Source: Candidatus Hydrogenedentota bacterium (GTDB taxonomy: Bacteria > Hydrogenedentota > Hydrogenedentia > Hydrogenedentales > JAGMZX01). Taken from it: a stretch of DNA of 64,000 nucleotides. The translations under genes and the position numbers were made by a program. The notes beneath the pieces are model-generated. The model made no database searches. It was not told the DNA's origin and saw nothing but the letters and a program-made list of their open reading frames with translations. The stretch is from NCBI GenBank assembly GCA_029556545.1, contig JAKQEQ010000167.1:56889-120888 (forward strand). Reading direction: 5' to 3'. Positions 17,479 to 25,819 of the stretch are shown here, one piece after another. The number at the start of each line of letters is the position of its first letter. Position 1 is the first letter of the stretch.

Positions 17479-17781
17479 TCAATCCTTCATGGCTGCCTCG
17501 ACGCGCAAGCGCAGCCCGAGTGCTTCGATCACCTTGACAATCGTATCGAAGCCGGGGTGGCGGTCCCCGGAAAACGCCTTGTAAAGACTCCCACGGGAAA
17601 GTCCGGCATCGCGCGCCACCTGTGTCATCCCAATGGCGCGTGCAATATTGCCCAAGGCCCTGACGACAAGCGCCGTATCGCCATGCGCCTCATCCAGGCA
17701 CGCGTCCAGATACGCCGCCATTTCCTCCGGCGTACGAAGGTGCTCGACGACATCGTAACGGCTTGTAACGGTCTTGGTCAT
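17479..17781 (-). CDS. HigA-like addiction-module antidote protein (TIGR02684 type), no toxin partner visible
   Basis: 100 residues with a Cro/C1-type HTH (VARDAGLSRGSLYKAFSGDR) and a leading segment YDVVEHLRTPEEMAAYLDAC typical of 'probable addiction module antidote' proteins. GAGGAGG precedes the ATG. In characterised pairs a RelE/HigB-fold toxin gene lies directly upstream in the same operon. Here the upstream gene, ten bases away, is a class II aldolase, and the downstream neighbour is convergent. The antitoxin therefore looks solitary, either a relic or a domesticated regulator. Confidence 0.85.
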   Translation of the reverse strand: MTKTVTSRYDVVEHLRTPEEMAAYLDACLDEAHGDTALVVRALGNIARAIGMTQVARDAGLSRGSLYKAFSGDRHPGFDTIVKVIEALGLRLRVEAAMKD

Positions 17782-17791
17782 AACGTCCTCC

Positions 17792-18469
17792 TCATGTATC
17801 GCCGCCCGGCAAAGGAAACGCCTTGCCGCCGGGGCCGTATGCCGTGCGACATGCGATAAGGCGCTCGACCTGCGGCCCGGTCAGGAGCGGCGGCGTCTTG
17901 CCGAGAACATACACCCGAAAGACAATCTCCGCGGCGTGTTCGATCTTTTCCATGCGGTAGTACGCGTCCCACGGATCTTGACCCACAGTCACCGCCCCAT
18001 GCCGGTACAACAACACCGCGTCGCCTCGCCGAATGTACTCGCGAATCGCTTCCGCGCCTTCCTTCGTGCCGGGCGTGGCGTAGGGCGCGGTCGGGATGGC
18101 GCCGAACGCGACAACCACCTCGGGAATAACCGGCGTCTCCATCGAAATGCCCGCCAGCGTCAACGCGATGGCCGTCGGCGGGTGCGCGTGCACTACGCTG
18201 CGGATGTCCAGGCGCTCCTCATAGGCCGCCAAATGCGTAAAAAACTCCGACGTCACCGTGCCCGGCCCCTCGATCTTGTTCCCCGTGCCGTCCGCGATCA
18301 GGATGTCCTCGGGACGCATCGCGCCTTTGCTGACGCCGCTCGGCGTGCAGAGGAAACGCCCGTCGTCGAGGCGAACGCTGATGTTGCCGTCCGTCGCCGC
18401 GACAAGATTCTTGTCGCAGAGACGCCGCCCCACCTCGCAGATACACGCGCGCAAGTCGGATTCGCTCAT
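17792..18469 (-). CDS. Class II aldolase/adducin family protein, L-fuculose-phosphate-aldolase-like
   Basis: 225 residues from ATG 18469, with GGGAG eight bases upstream; the extension to 18511 is rejected. The zinc-binding histidines are in VVHAHPPTA and LLYRHGAVTVG, the conserved acid is in the TSEFFTHLA stretch, and the phosphate-binding NISVR/TPSGVSKG loops are present. The family cleaves fuculose-1-phosphate, rhamnulose-1-phosphate or related substrates to DHAP and an aldehyde, or acts as MtnB-type dehydratase. Two fucosidases in the window make fuculose-phosphate an attractive but unproven substrate. The HigA-like gene follows by ten bases. Confidence 0.87.
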   Translation of the reverse strand: MSESDLRACICEVGRRLCDKNLVAATDGNISVRLDDGRFLCTPSGVSKGAMRPEDILIADGTGNKIEGPGTVTSEFFTHLAAYEERLDIRSVVHAHPPTAIALTLAGISMETPVIPEVVVAFGAIPTAPYATPGTKEGAEAIREYIRRGDAVLLYRHGAVTVGQDPWDAYYRMEKIEHAAEIVFRVYVLGKTPPLLTGPQVERLIACRTAYGPGGKAFPLPGGDT

Positions 18470-18635
18470 AGGAAGTGCTCCCAGTAGGACCCGCCACACT
18501 GTGTCCGCCAATGAGCCCTCATTTCAAGTCGTCAACACCGACCAGGCCGCGATGCCGCCGTGATTACTTGTGAAACACGCCGCGCCCGCCGCTGGTCTAT
18601 CCCCCGATGACCCCAATCAGTACGGGAGGCGGTCC

Positions 18636-20786
18636 ATGCAGTCGTCGTTTCGCCCGAAGCTCTCGCTGTTCTCCGTAATCTGCTGCGCCCTGCTGTTGCC
18701 GGCATGTCCGCCCGACCTCGAACGCCTCGCGGCCTATGTCCCCCCCGAGGGCAGGTACGACGTGACCATCCTCCGCGACGAATTCGGCGTGCCCCATATC
18801 TACGGCAAGACCGACCCGGACGTGGCGTACGGCCTTGCCTACGCGCATTGCGAGGACGACTTCGCCACGATGCAGGAGGTGCTCCTGACCACGCGCGGAG
18901 AACTCGCCACGGTGCAGGGGTTCAAGGGCCTTGTCACGGACTTCCTCGTCCGCGCCATGAAGATTCACGAATTCGTGGACGCCGGCTACGAAACTCAACT
19001 CAGCGAGGAGGTCCGCGCCCTCTGCGACGCTTACGCCGACGGCGCGAACCATTACGCCGCCCTCCACACCCACGAAGTGTTGGCCCCCGACCTGTTTCCA
19101 GTCACCGGGAGGGACGTCGTGGGCGGCTTCGCCTTTCGCATGCCCTTCTTCTACATGCTCCATCGGCATCTCCGGCCCCTCATGCCAATGCGCCGGCAGG
19201 GCGTGAGCACCCACGCGCGCCACACGGGCGCCGGGTCGCCCCTCTTCGACGACACGCGCGAGCGTGGCTCGAACGCCTTCGCCGTCGCCCCGAGCCGCTC
19301 CGCCGACGGCTACACCCGCCTCGCCGTCAACTCGCATCAGCCGTGGACCGGCCCCGTGGCCTGGTACGAGGCGCGTCTCCACAGCGAGGACGGCTGGGAC
19401 ATCGTCGGCGGCCTCTTCCCCGGCACCCCGGTGGTGTTGCACGGCCACAATCGGCATCTCGGCTGGGCGCACACGGTGAACTTGCCGGACCTGTGCGATC
19501 TCTACGAACTCACGATCAATCCCGAGAACCGCGATCAATACCTCTTCGACGGCCAATGGCGCGACTTCGAGAAGAAAGACGCGCGCATGCGGCTGAAGGT
19601 GTTCGGCCGCTTGACCCTCCCCGTAAAGCGCCAACTGCTCTGGTCCGTCCACGGACCCGTCATGCGCACCCCGAACGGCGTCTTCGCAATCGCCTACGCG
19701 GGCTTCGGCGAAATCCGCGCCGTCGAGCAGTTCTATCGCATGAACCGGGCCTCCACCTTCGAGGAATTCCGCGACGCCATGGCCATGCGCGCGACGCTCG
19801 CCATGAACACCGTCTACGCCGACCAAGAAGGGAACATCTGGTACCTGTACAATGCCCTGTTCCCCGTGCGCGCGGAAGGCTACGACTGGTCCGGCACGCT
19901 GCCCGGCGACACCTCGGATACGCGCTGGAAGACGTTCTGGCCGTTCGAGGACCTGCCGCAAGTCTTGAACCCGCCTTCCGGCTTCGTCCAGAACTGCAAT
20001 TCCGACCCCTTCCAGACCACCTTCGGCGAGGGCAATCCCCTGCCCGAGCGATTCCCGGACTGGCTCGGCATACCCGAGCAAATGACCAATCGCGCGGTGC
20101 GACTCCATGAACTCTTCGGCCCGGACGAAGCGGTGACCCGCGAAGCCTTCTACCGCTACAAGTTCGATTGGGACTACTCCAGACAGTCCCACGTCGGCGA
20201 ATTGATTGTGCGCCTCACGGCGGGCGCGCCCTATGACGACCCGCTCATGAACGAGGCCGTCGCACTTCTCGAGAAGTGGGATTTCACCGCCGCCCCGGAC
20301 AGCGTCGGGACCGCCGTCGCCGTGCTCACCGGCGAGCCCGTCGTGCGCGCGATCCTACTCGGCGGCACGCCGCCCGACCCCGTCGAAAGCCTCCGCAACG
20401 CCGTCCACTACCTCCACAAGCACCACGGGCGGCTCGATGTCCCGTGGGGTACGATCAACCGCCTCGTCCGCGGCGACCTGAACGTCGGTCTCGGCGGCGG
20501 CCCCGACACCGTGTACGCCGTCTACGGAGACAAACGGCCCGACGGCACCCTCCACGGCCACTCCGGCGACAGCTACGTCCTCATGGTCGAATGGGACCCC
20601 GAAGGCCGCGTTTCCTCCCGCAGCCTCCACAACTTCGGCGCCGCATCGACCCGCCCCGAATCGCCCCACTACGCGGACCAGGTCCCCCTCTTCGTCGAAC
20701 GCAAGACCAAGCCCGTCCACCTCGACGAAGCCGACCTCCGCAAGCACGCCTCCGCCGCCTACCGCCCCGGCGAACGGCCCTCCTGA
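18636..20786 (+). CDS. Penicillin acylase (S45) family N-terminal nucleophile hydrolase, lipoprotein
   Basis: 716 residues from ATG 18636, which has GGGAGG six bases upstream; the ORF start at 18570 is less likely. An N-terminal hydrophobic segment ends in the lipobox LLPAC. ILRDEFGVPHIYGKTDPDVAYGLAYAHCEDD is split here as the family's A-chain signature. The nucleophile serine follows the spacer peptide in ERGSNAFAV, where autocatalytic cleavage would occur, and NSHQPW and WAHTVNL are further conserved patches. S45 enzymes cleave amides such as acyl-homoserine lactones, aculeacins or penicillins. A lipid-anchored, outward-facing acylase would suit quorum quenching or amide scavenging. Confidence 0.9.
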   Translation: MQSSFRPKLSLFSVICCALLLPACPPDLERLAAYVPPEGRYDVTILRDEFGVPHIYGKTDPDVAYGLAYAHCEDDFATMQEVLLTTRGELATVQGFKGLVTDFLVRAMKIHEFVDAGYETQLSEEVRALCDAYADGANHYAALHTHEVLAPDLFPVTGRDVVGGFAFRMPFFYMLHRHLRPLMPMRRQGVSTHARHTGAGSPLFDDTRERGSNAFAVAPSRSADGYTRLAVNSHQPWTGPVAWYEARLHSEDGWDIVGGLFPGTPVVLHGHNRHLGWAHTVNLPDLCDLYELTINPENRDQYLFDGQWRDFEKKDARMRLKVFGRLTLPVKRQLLWSVHGPVMRTPNGVFAIAYAGFGEIRAVEQFYRMNRASTFEEFRDAMAMRATLAMNTVYADQEGNIWYLYNALFPVRAEGYDWSGTLPGDTSDTRWKTFWPFEDLPQVLNPPSGFVQNCNSDPFQTTFGEGNPLPERFPDWLGIPEQMTNRAVRLHELFGPDEAVTREAFYRYKFDWDYSRQSHVGELIVRLTAGAPYDDPLMNEAVALLEKWDFTAAPDSVGTAVAVLTGEPVVRAILLGGTPPDPVESLRNAVHYLHKHHGRLDVPWGTINRLVRGDLNVGLGGGPDTVYAVYGDKRPDGTLHGHSGDSYVLMVEWDPEGRVSSRSLHNFGAASTRPESPHYADQVPLFVERKTKPVHLDEADLRKHASAAYRPGERPS

Positions 20787-20808
20787 TCGCGCACTTCCCA
20801 CCATCCGC

Positions 20809-20880
20809 TCGTCCTCTTCGTCCTCGTCCTCGTGCTCGTGCTCGTGCTCGTAATCGTAATCGTAATCGTAATCGTAATCC
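20809..20880. repeat. Hexamer repeat array TCGTCC/TCGTGC/TCGTAA (copy 1)
   Basis: From 20824 the array reads one TCGTCC, three TCGTGC and five TCGTAA units in perfect 6-bp register, ending TCCTGC. It fills the gap between the acylase and FG-GAP genes. Related arrays occur near 44.6 and 54.8 kb. Confidence 0.9.
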
Positions 20881-20952
20881 TGCTCGCACCCGGTTTACGC
20901 CCGCCCCCCGCGCCCGCTATAATCCGCCGTCGCATCGAGAAGTGGCCGCACC

Positions 20953-22038
20953 ATGCCCTTACGATTTCGCAAAGTGTTGATCGCCGACGAGCGCTACGAA
21001 TCGGCCGCCGTGTTCAACGTCAACGGCGACGGCGCGCTCGATATCGTCTCCGGCGCGTGGTGGTACGAAGGCCCGGATTTCAAGAAGAAACACAAGATCG
21101 GCCCCGTCGCGGCCTATGACGAATACTTCGACGACTTCTCGACCATCCCGCTCGACGTCAACGGCAATGGCCGCCTCGACTTCATCACCGGCGGCTGGTG
21201 GGGCAACACGCTGCGCTGGCGCGAGAACCCTGGCGACCCTGACAAAGAATGGCCCGATCACGTCATCGCCGAAACCGGCAACATCGAAACGACCCGCGCC
21301 TGGGACATCGACGGCAACGGAATCCCCGAGATCGTACCGAACACGCCGGGCGGCCCGCTGGTCGCGTACAAACTCGTGACGGACAAACGCGGCAAGGGCA
21401 CGGGCAAGTTTACGGCCCACAAGCTGTTCGATGGCCCCCAAGGCCACGGCCTCGGCGCGGGCGACATCGCGGGCAACGGGCGCGTCGATTTCGTGCTGAA
21501 CCACGGCTGGCTCGAAGCGCCCGCCGACCCTTGGCGCGGGAAATGGACCTGGCATCCTGAGTTCAAGCTGTTCCCGTCCGCGAGCGTGCCCATCCTTGTC
21601 TTGGACGTCAACGGCGACGGTGTGAATGACCTCATTGTCGGCGGCGGTCACGAATACGGCCTCGATTGGGTCGAGCAACGCCGCATCCGCAACGGCAAGC
21701 GGAAGTGGGTGCGCCACCCCATCGACCCGTTCAATTCGCAATATCACGACATGCACTGGGCCGATATCGACGGCGACGGCGTATGCGAACTCGTGACGGG
21801 CAAGCGCTACCGCGCCCACTGCGACGGCGATCCCGGCGCCTTCGACCCCTACGGCATCTACTACTTCAAGTGGACCGGCGAAGGCTTCGCGAAGCAGGTG
21901 ATCACGTTCGGCGAAGCGCGCGAAACCACCGGCTGCGGCATACACTTCGCCCTCGCCGACCTGCGCGGCCTCGCCCGCCTCGACATCATCGCCCCAGGCA
22001 AAGACGGCCTCTACGTCCTCTACAACGAAGGCCCATGA
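20953..22038 (+). CDS. FG-GAP/VCBS repeat protein, predicted seven-bladed propeller
   Basis: 361 residues. Seven repeats with the calcium-binding D-x-(N/D)-G-(D/N)-G pattern can be counted, for example FNVNGDGALDIV, LDVNGNGRLDFI, WDIDGNGIPEIV, LDVNGDGVNDLI and ADIDGDGVCELV. One seven-bladed beta propeller accounts for the whole protein. There is no signal peptide, which is odd because most FG-GAP proteins are exported; the start has only a weak ribosome site. In related bacteria such stand-alone propellers occur near glycan-utilisation genes, but no enzymatic domain is seen here and I assign no function. It is convergent with the helicase gene. Confidence 0.85.
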   Translation: MPLRFRKVLIADERYESAAVFNVNGDGALDIVSGAWWYEGPDFKKKHKIGPVAAYDEYFDDFSTIPLDVNGNGRLDFITGGWWGNTLRWRENPGDPDKEWPDHVIAETGNIETTRAWDIDGNGIPEIVPNTPGGPLVAYKLVTDKRGKGTGKFTAHKLFDGPQGHGLGAGDIAGNGRVDFVLNHGWLEAPADPWRGKWTWHPEFKLFPSASVPILVLDVNGDGVNDLIVGGGHEYGLDWVEQRRIRNGKRKWVRHPIDPFNSQYHDMHWADIDGDGVCELVTGKRYRAHCDGDPGAFDPYGIYYFKWTGEGFAKQVITFGEARETTGCGIHFALADLRGLARLDIIAPGKDGLYVLYNEGP

Positions 22039-22080
22039 TGGCCCAAAGACCATGCCTCCGCTCTCCCCGAGTGAGAGGGA

Positions 22081-22107
22081 CCGATCCGTCCGATCCGTCC
22101 GATCCGT
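22081..22107. repeat. Three 9-bp tandem repeats CCGATCCGT
   Basis: Three exact units followed by CCATT, immediately before a perfect hairpin. It shares the 9-bp period and the CGTCC core with the array at 12.1 kb. Confidence 0.85.
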
Positions 22108-22109
22108 CC

Positions 22110-22136
22110 ATTCCCTCTCGCAGAGCGAGAGGGAAT
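22110..22136. terminator. Bidirectional hairpin between convergent FG-GAP and helicase genes
   Basis: ATTCCCTCTCGC, loop AGA, GCGAGAGGGAAT: a perfect 12-bp stem. The placement between convergent genes fits a two-way terminator, although no long T tract follows on either strand. Confidence 0.65.
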
Positions 22137-22172
22137 GCCTGAAGGTAAAGTCGAAGCCAGTAGTCGTTTCTA

Positions 22173-23384
22173 CTACCGCCGCCGGAACAACCGCCGCTTC
22201 CGCTGCGAATTCCCGTGCCGATCCGGTCCCTGCGGCTTCCGCGCCGTCTGGTACAACGACACGACGTTCACCGCGCCTTCCCACTCCACCCGCGGCAGGC
22301 ACATCCCCAACGCCGTCTCGATGTTGCCCAACGCCACGCACTCGTCCGGCGAAACAAACGTGATCGCGTCGCCCGACTCGCTCGCCCGCGCCGTGCGCCC
22401 GATCCGATGAATGTACTCGTCGGAAGTGTTCGGCACATCGTAATTGATCACGTGGCTCACGCCCTTGATATCCAGGCCCCGCGCCGCGACGTCCGTCGCC
22501 ACCAGCACGTTGTACCGGCCCTTCCGGAACCCGTCCAGCGCCTGCTGACGCTGGCTTTGCGATCGGTTCCCGTGAATCGCCTGCACCTTGAAACCTTCCT
22601 TGTGCAGCGACCGCGCCACGCGATCCGTCCGATGCTTCGTGCGCAGGAACACCAGCGCGGAATGCACGTCGGACCCGCGCAACAAGGTCGAAAGCAGCGG
22701 CGTCTTCCCTGTTTGCGCGACCGTATAAATGTTCTGGCGCACCGTCTCGACCGGCCGCGCCACGGCGCCCACCTCGATACGCGCCGGGTTCCGCTGCATA
22801 TCCGCGGCCAGCCGCGCGATCTCCCGCGGGAACGTCGCCGAGAACATCAGCGTCTGCCGTTCCGCCGGCAGTTTCGCCAGGATGCGCCGGATGTCCGGCA
22901 AGAACCCCATGTCGAGCATGCGGTCCGCCTCGTCAAGCACGAGAATGCGCAGGTCGCGGAACGAGACCGCGCCGCGCGCCATGTGATCGAGCAGCCGCCC
23001 CGGCGTCGCCACGATGATATTACAGCCGCGCCGCAGCGCCTCCGTTTGCGGCCCGAGGCCCACGCCGCCGTAAAGACACACGGTGCGCAGCCCGAGCGCG
23101 TTGCCGAACGGCTCGATGACCGTGCGAATCTGCACCGCCAACTCGCGCGTCGGCGTCAGCACCAGCATGCTGTTGCGCCCCCGCGGGGCCGCCGCGAGCC
23201 GCGACAGCGACGGCAGCGCGAACGCGAGCGTCTTGCCCGTGCCCGTCTGCGCCACGGCCACCAGGTCGCGCCCTTCGAGCGCCACAGGCACCGCCCGCGC
23301 CTGCACGGGCGTCGGTTCAGTGATGCGTTGTCCCTTCAACGTCTTGAGACAACGCGGATCGATAGCCAGAGTTTCAAACGACAT
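22173..23384 (-). CDS. DEAD-box RNA helicase, RhlE-like
   Basis: 403 residues. All helicase motifs are present: the Q motif (TEPTPVQARAVP), motif I AQTGTGKT, Ia PTRELA, Ib TPGRLLDH, motif II DEAD, motif III SAT, motif V ATDVAARGLD and motif VI HRIGRTARA. The C-terminus is short and basic (RKRRLFRRR), as in RhlE-type proteins. These enzymes remodel RNA in ribosome assembly and mRNA decay and are often cold-induced. A consensus promoter about 180 bp upstream leaves a long untranslated leader, which would allow leader-based control. Confidence 0.93.
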   Translation of the reverse strand: MSFETLAIDPRCLKTLKGQRITEPTPVQARAVPVALEGRDLVAVAQTGTGKTLAFALPSLSRLAAAPRGRNSMLVLTPTRELAVQIRTVIEPFGNALGLRTVCLYGGVGLGPQTEALRRGCNIIVATPGRLLDHMARGAVSFRDLRILVLDEADRMLDMGFLPDIRRILAKLPAERQTLMFSATFPREIARLAADMQRNPARIEVGAVARPVETVRQNIYTVAQTGKTPLLSTLLRGSDVHSALVFLRTKHRTDRVARSLHKEGFKVQAIHGNRSQSQRQQALDGFRKGRYNVLVATDVAARGLDIKGVSHVINYDVPNTSDEYIHRIGRTARASESGDAITFVSPDECVALGNIETALGMCLPRVEWEGAVNVVSLYQTARKPQGPDRHGNSQRKRRLFRRR

Positions 23385-23561
23385 TCTTATTTCCCTTAAC
23401 GTTCCGCCGGAGTTCGGTCAGGATCGCGGGTTGCCCGCTGCGCACCGGCCAAGAGGGAAACAACACACAGGTGAGTATCCGTACTGAGAGGTGATTCTGC
23501 GTAGAGAGAACGACAATCTGGAGTCGGCCTGCTACCCATCAGCGGCGATTGGATTTAGCTT

Positions 23562-23591
23562 ATTGTACCCCCCTGATTACATGAATGTCAA
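23562..23591 (-). promoter_or_regulatory. Consensus promoter of the DEAD-box helicase gene
   Basis: On the minus strand: TTGACA, 18 bp, TACAAT. It is the closest match to the sigma-70 consensus found here. The -35 contains the TGA stop of the diguanylate cyclase gene. The leader to the helicase ATG would be about 170 nt. Confidence 0.65.
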
Positions 23592-24535
23592 GCTCGCATT
23601 TCGCACTCGTCCGCGGTGCGAACACAATTGCGCCCCGCGGCCTTGGCCGCGTAGAGCGCGCGGTCCGCGGCCGCGATCAATTCCTGGGCCGTCCGCCCAT
23701 GCCGCGGGTACTCCGCAAGCCCTTGGCTGATAGTGACGCGGAAACTCCGGCCATGATGCTCGAACTCCCGCGCCTCGATCGTGCGGCGCAACTGCTCCGC
23801 CACGGCGCACGCGGCGTCAAGCGCCGTCGCCGGATACAACACAATGGCCTCGTCGCCGCCGTAGAGGCCGGCCAGGTCGCCTTCCCGGATACTGGCGCGC
23901 ATCATGGCGCCCATTTCCTGCACCACCATGCGGCCCGCGAGATGGCCGTGCGTGTCGTTGACCTTCTTGAGCCCGTCCAAGTCGGTCATCGCCAGGCTGA
24001 ACGGCCGGTCCGGCCCCGACGTCTGCAGGTGCCGATCAAGATGAGAACGAAATGACTCCATCGTCAGAAGACCGGTCAACCGGTCGTAGTGGATAAGCCG
24101 ATGTACTTCCTGATGAAACTGCTGGTCCACCTCGTCCTGAAGAATGAATTTCAGCAGCACCTCGCCGACACCGATGCGGTCGCCGTTCTTCAGCCGCACC
24201 TTGTCCGCGCGCGCGCCGTTGACCAACGTGCCGTTGCTGCTCCCGAGATCCGTCAACTCGAAAAAGACGACGGCGTCCTCCTCCACGCGGTCGATCCGCA
24301 CGTGCTGCCGCGACACCGAGGGCGCATTGATGGTCACGTGCGCCAGCGGCGATCGGCCCAGTATCTGGCCCCGGCCATGCACCTCGATCTCGCGGCCAAT
24401 CTCCGCGCCTGCAAGCACCACCAGACTCGCCCGCGCGGCGGCGGTCACGCTCTGCCCCGAAGCGAAGCCTGCGATCACGGTGGCATCGGGCGCAAGATCT
24501 CCGGTATCCTCGTTCTTCTTTGCGATCTCAGTCAT
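23588..24535 (-). CDS. FHA-domain diguanylate cyclase (FHA-GGDEF)
   Basis: 315 residues from ATG 24535; the ORF start at 24673 lies upstream of a good promoter. An N-terminal FHA domain (GRGQILGRSPLAHVTINAPS, SRQHVRI, SSNGTLVNG) binds phosphothreonine. The GGDEF domain follows with YDRLTGLLTMESF and LAMTDLDGLKKVND. The active loop reads GGDEA instead of GGDEF. The RxxD inhibitory site REGD sits exactly five residues before it. The enzyme should make cyclic di-GMP from two GTP with product inhibition, gated by a phosphorylated partner. The window's large Ser/Thr kinase is a possible, unproven source. Confidence 0.9.
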   Translation of the reverse strand: MTEIAKKNEDTGDLAPDATVIAGFASGQSVTAAARASLVVLAGAEIGREIEVHGRGQILGRSPLAHVTINAPSVSRQHVRIDRVEEDAVVFFELTDLGSSNGTLVNGARADKVRLKNGDRIGVGEVLLKFILQDEVDQQFHQEVHRLIHYDRLTGLLTMESFRSHLDRHLQTSGPDRPFSLAMTDLDGLKKVNDTHGHLAGRMVVQEMGAMMRASIREGDLAGLYGGDEAIVLYPATALDAACAVAEQLRRTIEAREFEHHGRSFRVTISQGLAEYPRHGRTAQELIAAADRALYAAKAAGRNCVRTADECEMRA

Positions 24536-24562
24536 AACGGCGGGTATACCTCGTTGGCGCGT

Positions 24563-24592
24563 ATAATAGCAGGCGCTCCCGCGGGCCGCCAA
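24563..24592 (-). promoter_or_regulatory. Putative promoter of the FHA-GGDEF gene
   Basis: On the minus strand: TTGGCG, 18 bp, TATTAT. The predicted leader to ATG 24535 is about 20 nt. Confidence 0.45.
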
Positions 24593-24653
24593 CGTCCTTG
24601 TAACGAGTCCGCGGAATGGATCAAATACAGGAGCGTGTTCCAGGAATAACCCT

Positions 24654-25730
24654 ATGAATACCCCGTGCCTCATCTATGGTTCCTACGGCTACACCGGACG
24701 CCTCGTGGTGCGCTATGCAATCGAGCGTGGGCTCCGGCCCGTACTCGCCGGACGCAACGAGGCCGCGCTCCGCGATCAGGCCCGAGAATCGGGCCTCGAA
24801 TACCGCGCCTTCGCCCTTGACGACCCGGACGCCGTAGCCCGCGGCCTGGACGGCATGAGCGTCGTCGCGCACTGTGCCGGGCCCTTCTCGCGCACGGCCC
24901 GCGCCATGGCGAAGGGCTGCCTCCGAGCCGGGACGCACTACCTCGACATCACCGGCGAAATCGAGGTCTTCGAAGCGCTCGCCGCCATGGACACCCGCGC
25001 ACGCGAGGCCGGCGTCATGCTACTGCCCGGCGCCGGCTTCGACGTCGTGCCCAGCGACTGCCTCGCACTGCACCTGAAGCGACAGGTGCCCGCCGCAACG
25101 CGCCTTGTCCTCGCGTTCCACTCGAACGGGCGGCCCTCCCACGGCACGGCAACCACCATCGTCGAGAACCTCCACAAGGGCCTTTGGGTGCGCGAGGCCG
25201 GCGCGCTCACGCGCAAACCCCTGGGCTGGAAGCAGCGCACCATCGACTTTGGAGAAGGGCCTCCCCGCGGCGCAATCACCATCCCCTGGGGCGACGTCTC
25301 CACCGCCTACCATAGCACCGGCATCCCCAACATCGAGGTCTACATGGCCGCGCCCCGCAGAGCCCGCATCATGATCCGCGCCGCCCGCCACTTCGGCTGG
25401 CTCCTCGGCAGCAGACCCGTAAATCGCTACCTCAAACGCCGCATCGACGACGCCGCCCCCGGGCCGACAGATGCCGACCGTGCCCGCTCCTATTGCTTGC
25501 TCTGGGGCGAAGCCACCAACGACTCGGGCGGCCGCGCCGAGGCCCGCCTGCGTACCCCGGACGGCTACACGCTCACGGCGCTGACGACCCTCGCCATTGC
25601 CGAAAAGGTGCTGGCGGGCGACGCGCCCCCCGGTTTCCAGACGCCCGCCAAGGCCTACGGCCCGGACTTCATACTGGCCATCGACGGCGTAACCGCCTCG
25701 TGGAACAGCCCACAATCCCCTTCTTCCTGA
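24654..25730 (+). CDS. Saccharopine dehydrogenase NADP-binding family protein (trans-acting enoyl-reductase-like)
   Basis: 358 residues. The N-terminal Rossmann fold has IYGSYGYTGRLVVRYA, followed by VLAGRNEAALRD, the pattern of the saccharopine-dehydrogenase-like / trans-acting enoyl reductase group rather than true lysine-pathway enzymes. HYLDITGEIEVFE and LLPGAGFDVVPSDCLA are strongly conserved in that group. Characterised relatives act in lipid or polyketide reduction. The substrate here is unknown. Divergent from the cyclase, with 118 bp between the starts. Confidence 0.85.
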   Translation: MNTPCLIYGSYGYTGRLVVRYAIERGLRPVLAGRNEAALRDQARESGLEYRAFALDDPDAVARGLDGMSVVAHCAGPFSRTARAMAKGCLRAGTHYLDITGEIEVFEALAAMDTRAREAGVMLLPGAGFDVVPSDCLALHLKRQVPAATRLVLAFHSNGRPSHGTATTIVENLHKGLWVREAGALTRKPLGWKQRTIDFGEGPPRGAITIPWGDVSTAYHSTGIPNIEVYMAAPRRARIMIRAARHFGWLLGSRPVNRYLKRRIDDAAPGPTDADRARSYCLLWGEATNDSGGRAEARLRTPDGYTLTALTTLAIAEKVLAGDAPPGFQTPAKAYGPDFILAIDGVTASWNSPQSPSS

Positions 25731-25741
25731 ACCGCGCGCTG

Positions 25742-25770
25742 TTGACGTACGGCGAAAAACGCGGTATCTT
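25742..25770 (+). promoter_or_regulatory. Putative promoter of the TPR/coiled-coil gene
   Basis: TTGACG, 17 bp, TATCTT. The expected +1 (about 25777) is the first base of a GC hairpin. Confidence 0.55.
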
Positions 25771-25776
25771 CTTATA

Positions 25777-25796
25777 GGGGGCCGACTTCGGCCCCC
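25777..25796 (+). promoter_or_regulatory. Hairpin at the predicted 5' end of the TPR-gene mRNA
   Basis: GGGGGCCG, loop ACTT, CGGCCCCC: an eight-base-pair perfect stem at the predicted transcript start. With no T tract it is more likely a 5' stabilising element than a terminator. Confidence 0.5.
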
Positions 25797-25819
25797 GGGC
25801 AGTGGAACGAGGACCGCGT

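Noticed and set aside
18597-20192. 531-aa minus-strand ORF opposite the penicillin acylase gene
   Set aside because: Val/Glu/Gly-rich antisense shadow typical of GC-rich genes; no domain and no ribosome site.
22215-23399. 394-aa plus-strand ORF opposite the DEAD-box helicase
   Set aside because: His/Arg-rich antisense shadow; the helicase frame has every motif.
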